A DNA stretch of 64,000 nucleotides from an uncultured bacterium (GTDB lineage: Bacteria > Actinomycetota > Coriobacteriia > Coriobacteriales > Eggerthellaceae): NCBI GenBank assembly GCA_937890835.1, contig CALADF010000035.1, forward strand, positions 226,354-290,353. The letters are read 5' to 3'. Each line of letters starts with the position of its first letter. The stretch's first letter is position 1. The notes below the pieces were generated by a model. It made no database searches. It was not told the DNA's origin and worked only from the letters and a program-made list of their open reading frames with translations. Below, one piece after another: positions 24,709-34,269 of the stretch. Made by a program: the position numbers and the translations under genes.

Positions 24709-25848
24709 ATGGGTCCTAACCGCAGAAAGATAACGTACTCATCTCACCCCAATCGCGCTGCACGCGCCGCGCACGCACGCGGCGATCGCGAGTTCAGAAC
24801 ATACGACACCAGCTACATCCGCCCGAAGAAGAGCAAGGCCCCGGCGATCGTCGCGCTCGTTCTCGCCCTGGTGGTCATCGCGGCCGTCGCCTTCTTCGTG
24901 TTCCGAAGCTGCGCGGCTCCTGCCGTGGATCTTCTTCCCGAAGGCGAGCAGGCCGTCGTCGTCGTCGAGCAGGGGGAGAGCGCTTCCGATATAGCCGATT
25001 CCCTTGTCGAATCGCGGTTGATCGCACGCTCCTCCGACTTCGTGGATATCGTGAAGAAGCAAGATACGTCATCGGCGCTCATTCCGGGAACCTACGTGTT
25101 TCACGGCGGGGTAACCGGCGAGGAGATTGTCAAAGCGCTCATGACCGGCCCCGCATCGACTGGTTTCACGCTCACCATCCCCGAAGGATACAAGCGCACC
25201 GATATCGCAGCCGCCGTCGAGCAGGCCACCGAGGGCCTCATCACGGCGGATCAGTTCCTCGAGGCGTCGTCGAACGCGAGCGTGTACGCGGCTGACTACT
25301 CCTTCCTCGAGACCGCGGGATCGAATTCGCTCGAGGGCTTTCTCTTCCCGAAGACCTACACGGTGACGGCGGTCGACGATGCGACGACGGTCGTTCGCAT
25401 GATGCTCGACCAGTTCAAAACCGAGACAGCCTCGCTTGACTTGTCGTACCCGCAAAGCCGCAACATGAGCCTCTATGATGTGGTGAAGCTCGCCTCCGTT
25501 GTGGAGAAGGAGGCGGCTGCCGACAATCGCGCGACGGTTGCGTCGGTGTTCTACAACCGCCTCGCCTCCGATCGCCCGTATCTCGAGTCGGATGCGACGA
25601 CCGCCTACGAGGTCGGTCATGATCCGACCGCGGAAGAGGTTCATGCGAACACCCCCTACAGCACTTATACGAACGCGGGGCTGCCCCCGACGCCCATCTG
25701 CTGCCCCTCGATCGAGTGCTTGCAGGCGGTCTGCAGCCCCGAGCAGACGAACTACCTGTTCTTCTACTTCACGCAGAACTCTTCGGGCGGGATGGACTAC
25801 CACTTCAGCGAAACTTACGAGCAGCATCAAGACGCCATCGCGTCGTAG
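24709..25848 (+). CDS. mltG: Endolytic murein transglycosylase MltG
   Basis: A 379-residue membrane-anchored transglycosylase that cuts nascent glycan strands. After a basic cytoplasmic start there is one membrane helix (APAIVALVLALVVIAAVAFF), a LysM-like subdomain, and the YceG catalytic domain with LEGFLFPKTYTV, VVKLASVVEKEA containing the catalytic glutamate, ATVASVFYNRL, LESDATTAYEVG and SETYEQHQDA. The usual PIxNPG is changed to PTPICCPS with two cysteines. GAAAGG lies eight bases before the ATG. Confidence 0.96.
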   Translation: MGPNRRKITYSSHPNRAARAAHARGDREFRTYDTSYIRPKKSKAPAIVALVLALVVIAAVAFFVFRSCAAPAVDLLPEGEQAVVVVEQGESASDIADSLVESRLIARSSDFVDIVKKQDTSSALIPGTYVFHGGVTGEEIVKALMTGPASTGFTLTIPEGYKRTDIAAAVEQATEGLITADQFLEASSNASVYAADYSFLETAGSNSLEGFLFPKTYTVTAVDDATTVVRMMLDQFKTETASLDLSYPQSRNMSLYDVVKLASVVEKEAAADNRATVASVFYNRLASDRPYLESDATTAYEVGHDPTAEEVHANTPYSTYTNAGLPPTPICCPSIECLQAVCSPEQTNYLFFYFTQNSSGGMDYHFSETYEQHQDAIAS

Positions 25849-25872
25849 CGTGAACGGAGTTGGATCGGCCAA

Positions 25873-26529
25873 ATGGGCTTTCTCGAACCGGAGCGCTACT
25901 TCTCGCGCATATCGCACATCGACGTTCAGCGCGATCTGCTCGATCTGGGGTTGTGTCATGTGCTGCTCGACATCGATAACACCATCTTGGCGCGCGATAC
26001 CCACGCGGTCCCGCGCGATGTTGCGGTGTGGCTTGGCAAAGCGCGCACGGCAGGCGTCGATTTCTGCCTCGTGTCGAACAACTGGCACGAAAGCGTTCTC
26101 GAGCTTGCCGCCGAGCTTGAGCTGCCTATCGTGGCGAAGGCGATGAAGCCGCTCCCTCATGGATTCGTGCTCGGGATGCGCAAGCTCAAGGCGAAAAGCG
26201 AGGATACCGTGGTCGTCGGTGATCAGCTGTCCACCGACATCGTGGGGGCTCACGTCGTCGGGCTGGTTGCGTACATGCTGCAACCGCTCGCCGAGCAGGA
26301 TCTTCGCCATACGCTCGTGCTTCGCAACATCGAGCGCGCCATCCTCGGCGACCGCGAACCCGAACCTGCTCCTGCGTGCTGGGACGAGTCGGGTTCTCAT
26401 GCGCTCGCCCCGGGTTGCGATTCGGCGTGCATGGTGGGCTTCGCGGACGCTGCTGTGGCGCCAGGAGCGGATTTTCGTTGCAAGGGCGCTGCGACCTGCG
26501 GCGTTTCCGGAGAAAGGGGCGTCGAATGA
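25873..26529 (+). CDS. YqeG family HAD-type phosphatase
   Basis: A 218-residue HAD IIIA hydrolase. The nucleophile motif is LLDIDNT (D33, D35), motif II SNN, then KAMKPLPHGF with the conserved lysine and VGDQLSTDIVGA as motif IV. This is the bacterial YqeG group, phosphatidylglycerol-phosphate phosphatase-like in some lineages. The last ~50 residues are not part of the family and contain five cysteines (ACW, GCDSAC, FRCKG, TCG). The stop overlaps aroE as ATGA. Confidence 0.9.
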   Translation: MGFLEPERYFSRISHIDVQRDLLDLGLCHVLLDIDNTILARDTHAVPRDVAVWLGKARTAGVDFCLVSNNWHESVLELAAELELPIVAKAMKPLPHGFVLGMRKLKAKSEDTVVVGDQLSTDIVGAHVVGLVAYMLQPLAEQDLRHTLVLRNIERAILGDREPEPAPACWDESGSHALAPGCDSACMVGFADAAVAPGADFRCKGAATCGVSGERGVE

Positions 26530-27467
26530 GTGAGTCGGAAGCTTCCTGCAAGCACTTCATCCTAGGGCATCCGGTAGCCCATTCGAAGTCGCCTGCGATG
26601 TACAACGCCTTCTATGCGCGCCTCGGGCTTCCTTGGACCTATGATTTCATGGACTGCCCGACGATTGATCAGGCTGAGCGTTTCGTGACGGCTCGCGATT
26701 TCTTCTCGATAAACATCACCACGCCGTACAAGCCGCTCGCTTTCGACGCGGCGACGGTGCGCGCCTCCTCGGCCACGTTGGCGAAGGGCGCTAACGTGTT
26801 GGTTTCCAAGGGCGATGCGCTGATCGCCTACAACGTCGACGGGCAGGGCTGTATCGGGTTTCTCGAGCGAGCGGGTGTCGATTTCTCCGAGGCGAGCGTA
26901 GCGGTTTGCGGCACGGGACCGACGGCGCTTGCCATCTTGCACGCGGCGGCGCTCGCGGGCGTGGCGGAAGTCACCCTGGTGGGGCGGGACAAGGCGCGCT
27001 CTCGAGCGGTGCTCGAGGAGTATGCGGCGACGTTCGGCATGCTCGCGTCGACCGCCATCGACATGCCCGCCGCCGACGATCGCCATCTCGGATTCGGGCA
27101 GGCCTACGAGCACGTGTCGTTGAAGTTCGGCAGCTACACGACCTCGACGCGCGCCATCGCCTCCGCCGACGTCGTGATCGACGCGACGCCGCTTGGCATG
27201 AAGAAGGGCGATCCCGCCCCGTTCGACGTCGATCTCATCAGCTCCGACCAGGTGATATTCGACGTCGTGTACGGCCATGGCGAAACGGCCCTCGTCTCCG
27301 CAGCTCGTTCGGCGGGCGCGACCGCCTTCGACGGCGCCGGCATGCTGGTCGCGCAGGCGGTGGCCACGGCGGGCATCGTGTGCGACATCGCGGGGGTTGA
27401 CATGAGTCTTTCGTTCGACGAGACGTTCTCCCTGATGGCGGAAGCGGCGGGTTTCGACGGTTTGTAG
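26526..27467 (+). CDS. aroE: Shikimate dehydrogenase
   Basis: A 313-residue NADP-dependent AroE reducing 3-dehydroshikimate to shikimate. The substrate-binding part has FILGHPVAHSKSPAMYNAFY, then ININ-type NITTPYKP with the catalytic lysine, and YNVDGQGCIGFL. The cofactor domain has VCGTGPTALAILHAA, VVIDATPLGMKKGDP and DGAGMLVAQAV. The asparagine/glycine-rich loop GTGPTA departs from the common GAGGA. ATG 26526 overlaps the preceding stop. The rest of the pathway follows about 300 bases downstream. Confidence 0.95.
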   Translation: MSESEASCKHFILGHPVAHSKSPAMYNAFYARLGLPWTYDFMDCPTIDQAERFVTARDFFSINITTPYKPLAFDAATVRASSATLAKGANVLVSKGDALIAYNVDGQGCIGFLERAGVDFSEASVAVCGTGPTALAILHAAALAGVAEVTLVGRDKARSRAVLEEYAATFGMLASTAIDMPAADDRHLGFGQAYEHVSLKFGSYTTSTRAIASADVVIDATPLGMKKGDPAPFDVDLISSDQVIFDVVYGHGETALVSAARSAGATAFDGAGMLVAQAVATAGIVCDIAGVDMSLSFDETFSLMAEAAGFDGL

Positions 27468-27774
27468 CGCCGCTCCGCGCGCGACGCCAAGCTCTTCGTC
27501 CGCAGACGTCTTCCTCTGGTTGCGCTGTCCGCTGCGTGCCGGGGGTTCGTAAAGCATTCGACGGTTCCTGTTCCGCAGGCGCATCGCGCCCAGGCAAGCT
27601 CGGGCGCGTGTGCGAGCCGGCTCCGTTTGCGGCGCAAGGGTGGTTTTCCCTGCCTTTTCGCGGTCGCTTTTTCGCCCTGCGCTACAATGTTCGCATTCAA
27701 AAATCGATAAGGCATCCACTCGACGCGACAAGCCGGCGAGCGAATGCCTTATCCGCATGCGAAAGAGTGGGAAT
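27468..27774. promoter_or_regulatory. Intergenic region with probable promoter of the aroC operon
   Basis: GCGCTACAATG at 27680-27690 contains TACAAT, a likely -10 box about 85 bases before aroC; no clear -35 or terminator is seen. Confidence 0.35.
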
Positions 27775-28944
27775 ATGCGCTACATCACGGCCGGCGAAAG
27801 CCATGGACCTGAGTTGACGGCCATCGTGTCGGGGGTTCCGGCTGGCTTGGAGATTTCCGAGAAGCAGATCAACAGCGATCTCGCGCGGCGGCAATCGGGT
27901 TACGGCCGAGGCGGTCGACAGACCATCGAGCGCGATCGAGTCGCCATTGTAAGCGGCGTCCGTTTCGGCAAGACCATCGGGTCGCCGGTGACGCTGGTGG
28001 TGCGTAATCGCGATTGGAAGAACTGGACCGATCGCATGGCGGTGTTCGGCAATGCGCCGGAAGATCTGCGGCGTGAGGTGACGCCGCGCCCCGGGCACGC
28101 CGACCTGGTGGGCGCGCTGCGCACGAACACCGACGATTGCCGTAACATCCTCGAGCGCGCGAGCGCGCGCGAGACGGCGGCGCGCGTTGCCGCTGCGGGC
28201 ATCGCGCGGGAGTTTCTCGCCGAACTCGGCGTTGACATCATGTCGTATGTTGTGTCGGTGGGCGATGCCGTCATGCACGAGGACGACCCCATGACGCAGG
28301 CAGCCTCCTACACGCCGCTCGAGATAGAGCTCTCGGACATGCGCTGTCCCGATCCTGCTGCCACCGAGGCCATGAAAGAAGCCGTGAAGGAGGCCAAGCA
28401 TGCAGGTGAGAGCCTCGGCGGCACGTTTCGCGTCGTCGCGACGGGGCTTTTGCCCGGCTTGGGAACCTACGCTTCGGGCCCCGACCGCCTGACGGCGCGC
28501 ATCGGCGGCGCGCTGTTCTCCATTCCCGCGATTAAAGGCGTCGAGTTCGGCCTCGGCTTCGAGGCGACGCGTCGGCCCGGCTCTCGCGTGCACGACCCCA
28601 TCGTGCTCGAAGACGGTGAATTCCGTCGATCCACGAACAACGCGGGCGGCCTGGAGGGGGGCATGACCTCCGGCATGCCGCTTGTGGTCACGGCGGCCAT
28701 GAAACCCATTCCGACGCTTATGACTCCCCTCGACACCGTCAACCTCGATACGCTCGAAGTCGAGCAGGCGTCCCGCGAGCGAAGCGATGTGTGCGCCGTT
28801 CCCGCAGCTGCCGTGGTGGCTGAGGGGGAGGTCGCCTTCGCGCTCGCGCAGGCCTACATCGACGCGTTCGGCTGCACCTGCATGGCGGACATCAAGGCGG
28901 CCATGCGCGCTTACCAAAAGCGCGTGAGGACGATGTCCCGATGA
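27775..28944 (+). CDS. aroC: Chorismate synthase
   Basis: A 389-residue AroC converting EPSP to chorismate with reduced FMN. Landmarks are the opening RYITAGESHGPELTAIVSG, DLARRQSGYGRGGRQTIERD, RPGHADLVGALR, ERASARETAARVAAAGIAREF and NNAGGLEGGMTSGMPLVV. ATG 27775 is chosen because it gives the family's start; upstream in-frame codons are not conserved. It begins a coupled run aroC-aroK-aroB-aroQ. Confidence 0.98.
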   Translation: MRYITAGESHGPELTAIVSGVPAGLEISEKQINSDLARRQSGYGRGGRQTIERDRVAIVSGVRFGKTIGSPVTLVVRNRDWKNWTDRMAVFGNAPEDLRREVTPRPGHADLVGALRTNTDDCRNILERASARETAARVAAAGIAREFLAELGVDIMSYVVSVGDAVMHEDDPMTQAASYTPLEIELSDMRCPDPAATEAMKEAVKEAKHAGESLGGTFRVVATGLLPGLGTYASGPDRLTARIGGALFSIPAIKGVEFGLGFEATRRPGSRVHDPIVLEDGEFRRSTNNAGGLEGGMTSGMPLVVTAAMKPIPTLMTPLDTVNLDTLEVEQASRERSDVCAVPAAAVVAEGEVAFALAQAYIDAFGCTCMADIKAAMRAYQKRVRTMSR

Positions 28945-29558
28945 CGCACAAGGGCGGCTCGTGCCGCGATAAGGCGAAAACGCAGGGGCAGGGTGCGAAT
29001 CAGCGGCCGCGCCGCGCACCCATGCAGCTTGCCCGCCCCGTCTTCTTCATCGGGTTCATGGGCGCCGGCAAGACCAGCGTCGCCCGCCGCATCGCGCGCA
29101 CGTGCGGGGTCTCCTCGGTCGACCTCGACACTTTCCTCGAGCGTCGCGAGGGCAAGCGAATCAAGAGCATTTTCGCGGAGTCGGGCGAAGCGGGATTTCG
29201 CGCTATTGAAACCGATGCGCTTGCCGAGATCGCCGGCAAAGACGATCCGCTGCTCGTTTCGTGCGGCGGCGGGGTGGTGCTGCGCGAGGAGAACCGTGCC
29301 ATTCTGAAATCCGCCGGCGTCGTCGTCCACCTGCGGGTTTCGGCCGACGAGGCCGCGTCGCGCATCAGCGACAAGTCGAGCCGTCCGTTGTTCCAGGATA
29401 TCGAAGCCGCTCGCGCGCGTTGCGATGAGCGAGCCCCCCTCTACGACGAGGTCGCGGATTTTATCGTGGACACCGCAGGGCGTTCGGTTCCCTCCATCGC
29501 GTATGAGGTGCAGAAGCTGTTAGAGAGAGAAGGCGTGTTATGCCCGCAACGAAAGTAG
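28941..29558 (+). CDS. aroK: Shikimate kinase
   Basis: A 205-residue kinase phosphorylating shikimate. Walker A is GFMGAGKTS, the shikimate site has DLDTFLERREGKRIKSIF and GEAGFRAIET, and the lid region SSRPLFQDIEAARARCDERAPLY. About 30 basic residues precede the usual start; a second ATG at 29022 would remove them but has no RBS. It overlaps aroC by four bases and aroB by 19. Confidence 0.95.
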   Translation: MTHKGGSCRDKAKTQGQGANQRPRRAPMQLARPVFFIGFMGAGKTSVARRIARTCGVSSVDLDTFLERREGKRIKSIFAESGEAGFRAIETDALAEIAGKDDPLLVSCGGGVVLREENRAILKSAGVVVHLRVSADEAASRISDKSSRPLFQDIEAARARCDERAPLYDEVADFIVDTAGRSVPSIAYEVQKLLEREGVLCPQRK

Positions 29559-30649
29559 TGGTGAACATCCCCGGCGAGAGCTCCTACGACGTGCGCATCG
29601 GCTCACGGCTCGTCGCAGGCGCCGGCGCGTATTGCCGCAAGATCGATAAGGTCGCGAACGCATCGCGCGTGCTTGTCATCACCGACGACAACGTCGCGCC
29701 GTTGTATTTGGACGAGACGAAAAACTCGCTGCGCGATGCGGGTTACCGGGTGAGCGACATCGTGGTGCCCGCGGGCGAGGGGTCGAAAAGCCTTTCCGTC
29801 GCAGGTGAGATCTGGGAGGCGATGGCGAGTCTCTCGCTTGAGCGTGATTGCGCGGTCGTGGCGCTCGGCGGCGGGGTCGTCGGCGATTTGGCGGGTTTCG
29901 TCGCGTCGACGTACATGCGCGGCGTTACGGTGGTGCAGGTTCCGACGACGCTGCTCGCCATGGTCGATTCGTCGGTGGGCGGCAAGACCGCCGTCAACCT
30001 GGATGCGGGCAAGAACCTGGTCGGCACGTTCAAGCAACCCGCTTACGTATGCGCTTCGACCGACACGCTCGCGACGCTTTCCGAGCGCGAGTGGCGCTGC
30101 GGGTGCGCGGAAATAGCGAAGTCGGCGGTCATCGAGTCGGATGAGTTCTTCTTCTGGATGATGGAGCACGCGCGCGAGTTGGCCGCCCGCGACGAGGAGG
30201 TCGTCGCCGAGGCCATTGCCCGCTCGGTGGTGTTCAAAGCGAACGTGGTGGCGCAGGACAAGACCGAAAGCCGCGGCGTGCGCGAGTGCTTGAACTACGG
30301 GCACACGCTCGGCCACGCCATCGAGACGCTCGCGGGGTTCGGCACGTACTCCCATGGCGCCGCGGTGGCCGAGGGCATGCGGTTTGCCGTGCGCCTCGGC
30401 GTCGATATCGCGGGGTGCTCATCCGAGTTCGTGCAAGCGCAAGACGACCTGCTCGATGAGCTCGGGCTTTCTGCTCTGCCGTGGTCGGCGCCTGCCGCCG
30501 ACGTGCTCGCCGCCATGAAACGCGACAAAAAGGCGCGCGGCGGCATCGTGCGTTTCGTCGTGCCGCGCGACGTGGGGGACTGGCGGTTGCTCGAGGTTCC
30601 CGATGACGTGATCTTGAGCCATCTTGAGATGTGGAGGGCGGCGAAGTGA
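29540..30649 (+). CDS. aroB: 3-dehydroquinate synthase
   Basis: A 369-residue AroB that cyclises DAHP to 3-dehydroquinate with NAD and a divalent metal. It shows VPAGEGSKSLSVAGEIWEAM, ALGGGVVGDLAGFVASTYMRG, VPTTLLAMVDSSVGGKTAVN, then metal ligands in EIAKSAVIESDEFF, LNYGHTLGHAIE and YSHGAAVAEGM. The start lies within the end of aroK. Confidence 0.97.
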   Translation: MPATKVVVNIPGESSYDVRIGSRLVAGAGAYCRKIDKVANASRVLVITDDNVAPLYLDETKNSLRDAGYRVSDIVVPAGEGSKSLSVAGEIWEAMASLSLERDCAVVALGGGVVGDLAGFVASTYMRGVTVVQVPTTLLAMVDSSVGGKTAVNLDAGKNLVGTFKQPAYVCASTDTLATLSEREWRCGCAEIAKSAVIESDEFFFWMMEHARELAARDEEVVAEAIARSVVFKANVVAQDKTESRGVRECLNYGHTLGHAIETLAGFGTYSHGAAVAEGMRFAVRLGVDIAGCSSEFVQAQDDLLDELGLSALPWSAPAADVLAAMKRDKKARGGIVRFVVPRDVGDWRLLEVPDDVILSHLEMWRAAK

Positions 30650-31167
30650 GGAAATACCTGCTGCTGAACGGGCCGAACCTCAACATGCTGGGGATTCGCG
30701 AGCCTGCGATCTACGGGCGCGACACGCTCGCCTCCATCGAGGCCGCCGTGGTGGCCCACGGAGTCGAGCGCGATGCGAAGGTTATCTGCTTTCAGTCCAA
30801 TCATGAGGGCGACCTCATCGACCGCATCCACGCAGCGCACGGGGTGTTCGACGGCATCGTTTACAATCCCGGTGCTCATACGCATTACTCCTACGCCATT
30901 CGCGATGCCCTGGGTTCGATTGACGTTCCCGCAGTCGAGATTCACATTTCCGATGTGGACGCACGCGAGCCGTTCCGTGCCGTATCCGTGGTCGCGCCCG
31001 CTTGCGTCGCCCAGGTGAAGGGCTTCGGCGCGAAGGGCTACGAGATGGCGCTCGATCTTCTGCTCGACGGGGAGTACGCGCGCCTTGGCGAGGGCTTCGA
31101 GGAGAAGGTGCGGGGGAAGGTGATCGTCGGCACGCCCGACGGCCCGAAGGCTCTTGAGCTTGCGTGA
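30646..31167 (+). CDS. aroQ: 3-dehydroquinate dehydratase, type II
   Basis: A 173-residue type II dehydroquinase. LLLNGPNLNMLGIREPAIYG carries the catalytic tyrosine region, QSNHEGDLIDRIH and NPGAHTHYSYAIRDAL the catalytic histidine, and VEIHISDVDAREPFR the remaining site. It is about 25 residues longer than usual at the C-terminus (EKVRGKVIVGTPDGPKALEL). The GTG at 30646 overlaps the aroB stop and has GGAGGG upstream; another GTG at 30631 is possible. Confidence 0.93.
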   Translation: MRKYLLLNGPNLNMLGIREPAIYGRDTLASIEAAVVAHGVERDAKVICFQSNHEGDLIDRIHAAHGVFDGIVYNPGAHTHYSYAIRDALGSIDVPAVEIHISDVDAREPFRAVSVVAPACVAQVKGFGAKGYEMALDLLLDGEYARLGEGFEEKVRGKVIVGTPDGPKALELA

Positions 31168-31263
31168 GGCGGCGAGCGGGGGACGACCGGCTTGCCGCAA
31201 GGCGGGCAGGTCTCCATTTGACGATGTGGCGGTTAACGGTGTGATTGAAGGGAAGCGTGGGTC

Positions 31264-32412
31264 ATGGGTTTTTCCGATGTGCGAATTGAACGTTTGAGGG
31301 CGTATTTGGCTGAGCGCGATATCGCGGCGATGTACGTGCGAGATACCTCGAACATCGAGTGGCTCACCGCGTTCGACGACGTTTTCGACAGCGAGCGGGC
31401 GCATGCGCTGCTCGTCGATGGGCGGCGTGCGCTTCTGCACACCGACTCGCGATACGTCACGGCATGCGAGCGCGCAGCGCGCGGAACGCACGTCGTGGTG
31501 AGTGCCGATGCTGCGGGTCACGCGAAGGTCGCGCGATCCTTCTGGGACGAGACGTGCGCGCCGGCTTCGGGCGAGGCGACGGCCGCGAGCGCTTGCGCAT
31601 CTCTCGGCATCGAGGATTCGATGGCCCTTTCTGAGTTCCGCGCGCTCGAGAAGGAGTTCGCCTGCGAGGACGGCTCGCCTTCGGCACCCTTCGCCGAAAC
31701 CGACGGCGTGGTCGTGGGCCTGCGCGCGGTGAAAGACGCCGACGAGATTCGCCGCATGCGTGCTGCGCAGGCCATCACCGATGCGGCTTTCGCCCATATC
31801 ATCGCCTTCATGAAGCCCGGCATGACCGAGCGCGAGGTTCAGCTCGAGTTAGAGGACTTCATGGTGCGCAACGGCGCGAGCGGTCTGGCGTTCTCTTCCA
31901 TCGTCGCAACGGGCGCTAACGGCGCGAGCCCTCACGCCATCCCCGGCGCCACGGTTTTAGAGGCGGGGCAGTGCGTGGTGCTCGACTTCGGCGCCCGCGC
32001 GTTGGGTTATTGCTCGGATATGACGCGCACGGTGTTTCTCGGCGAGCCCGAGGGAAAGATGCTTGACGCGTGGCTCACGATGCGACGCGCCAACGAGGAG
32101 GTCGAGGCCATGATCCGCCCGGGTGTCACCGGCGCGGAGGCGCACAATCACGCCGAGCGCGTGCTGGCCGAAGGCGGCTTCGGGGGTTTGATGGGCCACG
32201 GGCTCGGGCACGGCGTGGGCATCGACATTCACGAGCAGCCCGTTTTGAACCCGCGCAACCTCAAACCGCTTGCCGCGGGCAACGTGGTGACGGTGGAGCC
32301 CGGCATCTACATTCCCGGCGAGTTCGGCATGCGCTTGGAGGACTTCGGCGTGGTGACCGATGAGGGGTTCGACGTGTTCACGGAGTCGACCCACGAGCTT
32401 ATCGTTCTCTAG
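31264..32412 (+). CDS. M24 family aminopeptidase (Xaa-Pro type)
   Basis: A 382-residue metallopeptidase cutting X-Pro N-termini. The N-terminal creatinase-like domain (about 1-140) is followed by the pita-bread domain with metal ligands in VLDFGARALGYCSDMTRTVF, GHGLGHGVGIDIHEQP, VTVEPGIYIP and MRLEDFGVV. AAGGGAAG lies about ten bases before the ATG. An M24 peptidase directly before efp is a common order in Gram-positive bacteria. Confidence 0.95.
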   Translation: MGFSDVRIERLRAYLAERDIAAMYVRDTSNIEWLTAFDDVFDSERAHALLVDGRRALLHTDSRYVTACERAARGTHVVVSADAAGHAKVARSFWDETCAPASGEATAASACASLGIEDSMALSEFRALEKEFACEDGSPSAPFAETDGVVVGLRAVKDADEIRRMRAAQAITDAAFAHIIAFMKPGMTEREVQLELEDFMVRNGASGLAFSSIVATGANGASPHAIPGATVLEAGQCVVLDFGARALGYCSDMTRTVFLGEPEGKMLDAWLTMRRANEEVEAMIRPGVTGAEAHNHAERVLAEGGFGGLMGHGLGHGVGIDIHEQPVLNPRNLKPLAAGNVVTVEPGIYIPGEFGMRLEDFGVVTDEGFDVFTESTHELIVL

Positions 32413-32451
32413 TATTCGACGGCGTTCGACGGGGCGGTGGAAAGGGGAGGC

Positions 32452-33225
32452 ATGGCCGAGCAAGGCGCGGATATGCAGGGCAGCACGCGTGAGGTAATCG
32501 ACGATGCGCAGTTCAAACGCATGATGAAGGATCATCGCGGCACGTTCTTCACGCGTAACGATTACCAGATCGTCACGTTGGCGCTTATCGCCGTCAACGT
32601 GGTCGTCTTTGCGGTGGAGATGTGGCGTTCGGGAATCGGCTTCGATATTTCGACGCGCGTGCTCGTCGACATGGGCGCCATGCTTCCCGCCGCCATAACC
32701 TCTCCCGCCGAGTTCTATCGCTTCGTCACGCCGATGTTTTTGCATCTTGACGTGATGCATCTGCTGATGAACATGGTGGCGCTCTACAGCATTGGCGCTT
32801 TGCTCGAGCAGGTTCTCGGCCGCGCGAACTTCGTGCTGCTATACTTCATCGCGGGCATTACCGGAAACGTGGTCTCGTATGCGGCTGACTTGATGTTCGG
32901 CACGGGCATGACGGTGTCGGCGGGTGCTTCGACGAGCGTGTTCGGCCTGTTTGTCGCCGTTGCGCTTTTGGGCGTCCTCTGTCGCGGCGACCGTCGCTTC
33001 ATCAGGGAGTACAGCCGAGGCATGATTGCCGTCATCCTGGTCAACATAGCCTACACGCTGCTCGTTCCGGGCATCTCGGTGAGCGGGCATTTAGGCGGCG
33101 CGGTGGGCGGAGCGGTTGCCATGCTCATGGTGCCGGCGTACGCGCTGCGCACTCCCGTCGCGCTGCGCGTTGTCGTTGCCCTCGCCTGGGTTGCCGCTGT
33201 CGCTTTCGTCCTCTTCGGCATGTAG
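32452..33225 (+). CDS. Rhomboid family intramembrane serine protease
   Basis: A 257-residue membrane protease. After a polar head of ~40 residues come six or so membrane helices with FLHLDVMHLLMNMVALYSIG (His and Asn), the serine motif SAGASTSVFGLF and the catalytic histidine in SGHLGGAVGG. AAAGGGGAGG sits right before the ATG. It is inserted between the peptidase and efp. Confidence 0.94.
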   Translation: MAEQGADMQGSTREVIDDAQFKRMMKDHRGTFFTRNDYQIVTLALIAVNVVVFAVEMWRSGIGFDISTRVLVDMGAMLPAAITSPAEFYRFVTPMFLHLDVMHLLMNMVALYSIGALLEQVLGRANFVLLYFIAGITGNVVSYAADLMFGTGMTVSAGASTSVFGLFVAVALLGVLCRGDRRFIREYSRGMIAVILVNIAYTLLVPGISVSGHLGGAVGGAVAMLMVPAYALRTPVALRVVVALAWVAAVAFVLFGM

Positions 33226-33611
33226 GAGGGCTCGCCTTCCTACAGGGCTTGTGGGCTTGGCGGAGCTGTCCGTATTGGCGGAACGCGTTTTCCGCCGAAG
33301 AATGTGTTTGATCCCGGGCTGCAGAAGCAAGAGGGAAAAGCGGGATCGCGATTCGGGCGCCCGTGCGTTGGCGTCGATGCCGTCCTCGTCGTCAACGGCG
33401 GTGCGCCTTTCGCTCACCTTGTGCCATCGTTGAAACACGCGAGGTCATGTGTTTGTGTAAAATCAAACGAGTTGAAGGTCATTTCAGATTCGCGAGGCGA
33501 TATCTGGTAAAATATAGCGGCTTTTTCCGATGGTGGAGCATGTGCGCAGCGAGGCTGCAAGCGTTGAGTCAAGGAGAAACCGCCATCGCACGATATGGAA
33601 GGATCGCAAGC
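33226..33611. other. Intergenic region upstream of efp
   Basis: No gene or strong terminator is seen. An AT-richer part at 33440-33520 with TAAAAT (33508-33513) probably holds the efp promoter. Confidence 0.35.
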
Positions 33612-34175
33612 ATGGCAACCATCTCTACGGCAGATTTCAAGAACGGCATGTGCATCGTCAACAACGGCAAGATGTGCACCATCGTCGAGTTCCAGCACGT
33701 GAAGCCCGGCAAGGGCGGTGCTTTCGTGCGCACCAAGCTTCGCGACATCAAGACCGGTCGCGTTGTTGACTACACGTTCAACGCGGGCACCAAGTTCGAC
33801 TCCGTTCGTCTTGAGACGAAGAAGATGCAGTACCTCTACAACGACGGCGCCGATTACTACTTCATGGACAACGACACCTTCGAGCAGATGGCTATTTCCG
33901 CCGAAACCGTCGGCGCCGCGTCCGATTGGCTGAAGGAGAACGACGAGGCTTCGCTGCTTTACGCCGCCGAGGAGCTCATCTCGCTTGAGCCGCAGATGTT
34001 CGTCGAGCTTGAGGTCACCGAGACCGAGCCCGGCTTCAAGGGCGACACCGTCCAGGGTTCCACCAAGCCTGCCACCATGGAGACCGGCGTGACCATCCAG
34101 GTGCCGATGTTCATCGAGATCGGTGACGTGCTGCAGATCGACACGCGCGACGGCCGCTTCATCAAGCGCGTCTAA
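33612..34175 (+). CDS. efp: Translation elongation factor P
   Basis: A 187-residue EF-P that helps ribosomes pass polyproline stretches. The modification loop reads HVKPGKGGAF with Lys at position 34, and the family C-terminus GVTIQVPMFIEIGDVLQIDTRDGRFIKRV is truncated here only in quotation, not in the gene. The type of Lys34 modification cannot be told; no epmA/epmB-like gene lies nearby. ATG 33612 follows GGAAGGAT. Confidence 0.98.
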   Translation: MATISTADFKNGMCIVNNGKMCTIVEFQHVKPGKGGAFVRTKLRDIKTGRVVDYTFNAGTKFDSVRLETKKMQYLYNDGADYYFMDNDTFEQMAISAETVGAASDWLKENDEASLLYAAEELISLEPQMFVELEVTETEPGFKGDTVQGSTKPATMETGVTIQVPMFIEIGDVLQIDTRDGRFIKRV

Positions 34176-34202
34176 TCGGCGTATCGGCATATTCGCTTTT
34201 TC

Positions 34203-34232
34203 GGGGAAGTGCGTTTTGCGCTTCCCCTTTTT
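34203..34232 (+). terminator. Terminator after efp
   Basis: GGGGAAGTGC pairs with GCGCTTCCCC around GTTTT, followed by TTTTTC. Confidence 0.9.
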
Positions 34233-34269
34233 CTCTATAGAGGGACGTGGGGCAGGGGGCGAGGCTCGA

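Noticed and set aside
30295..31797. Minus-strand frame of 500 codons over aroB/aroQ/peptidase
   Set aside because: Covers three well-supported plus-strand genes and has no domain signature.
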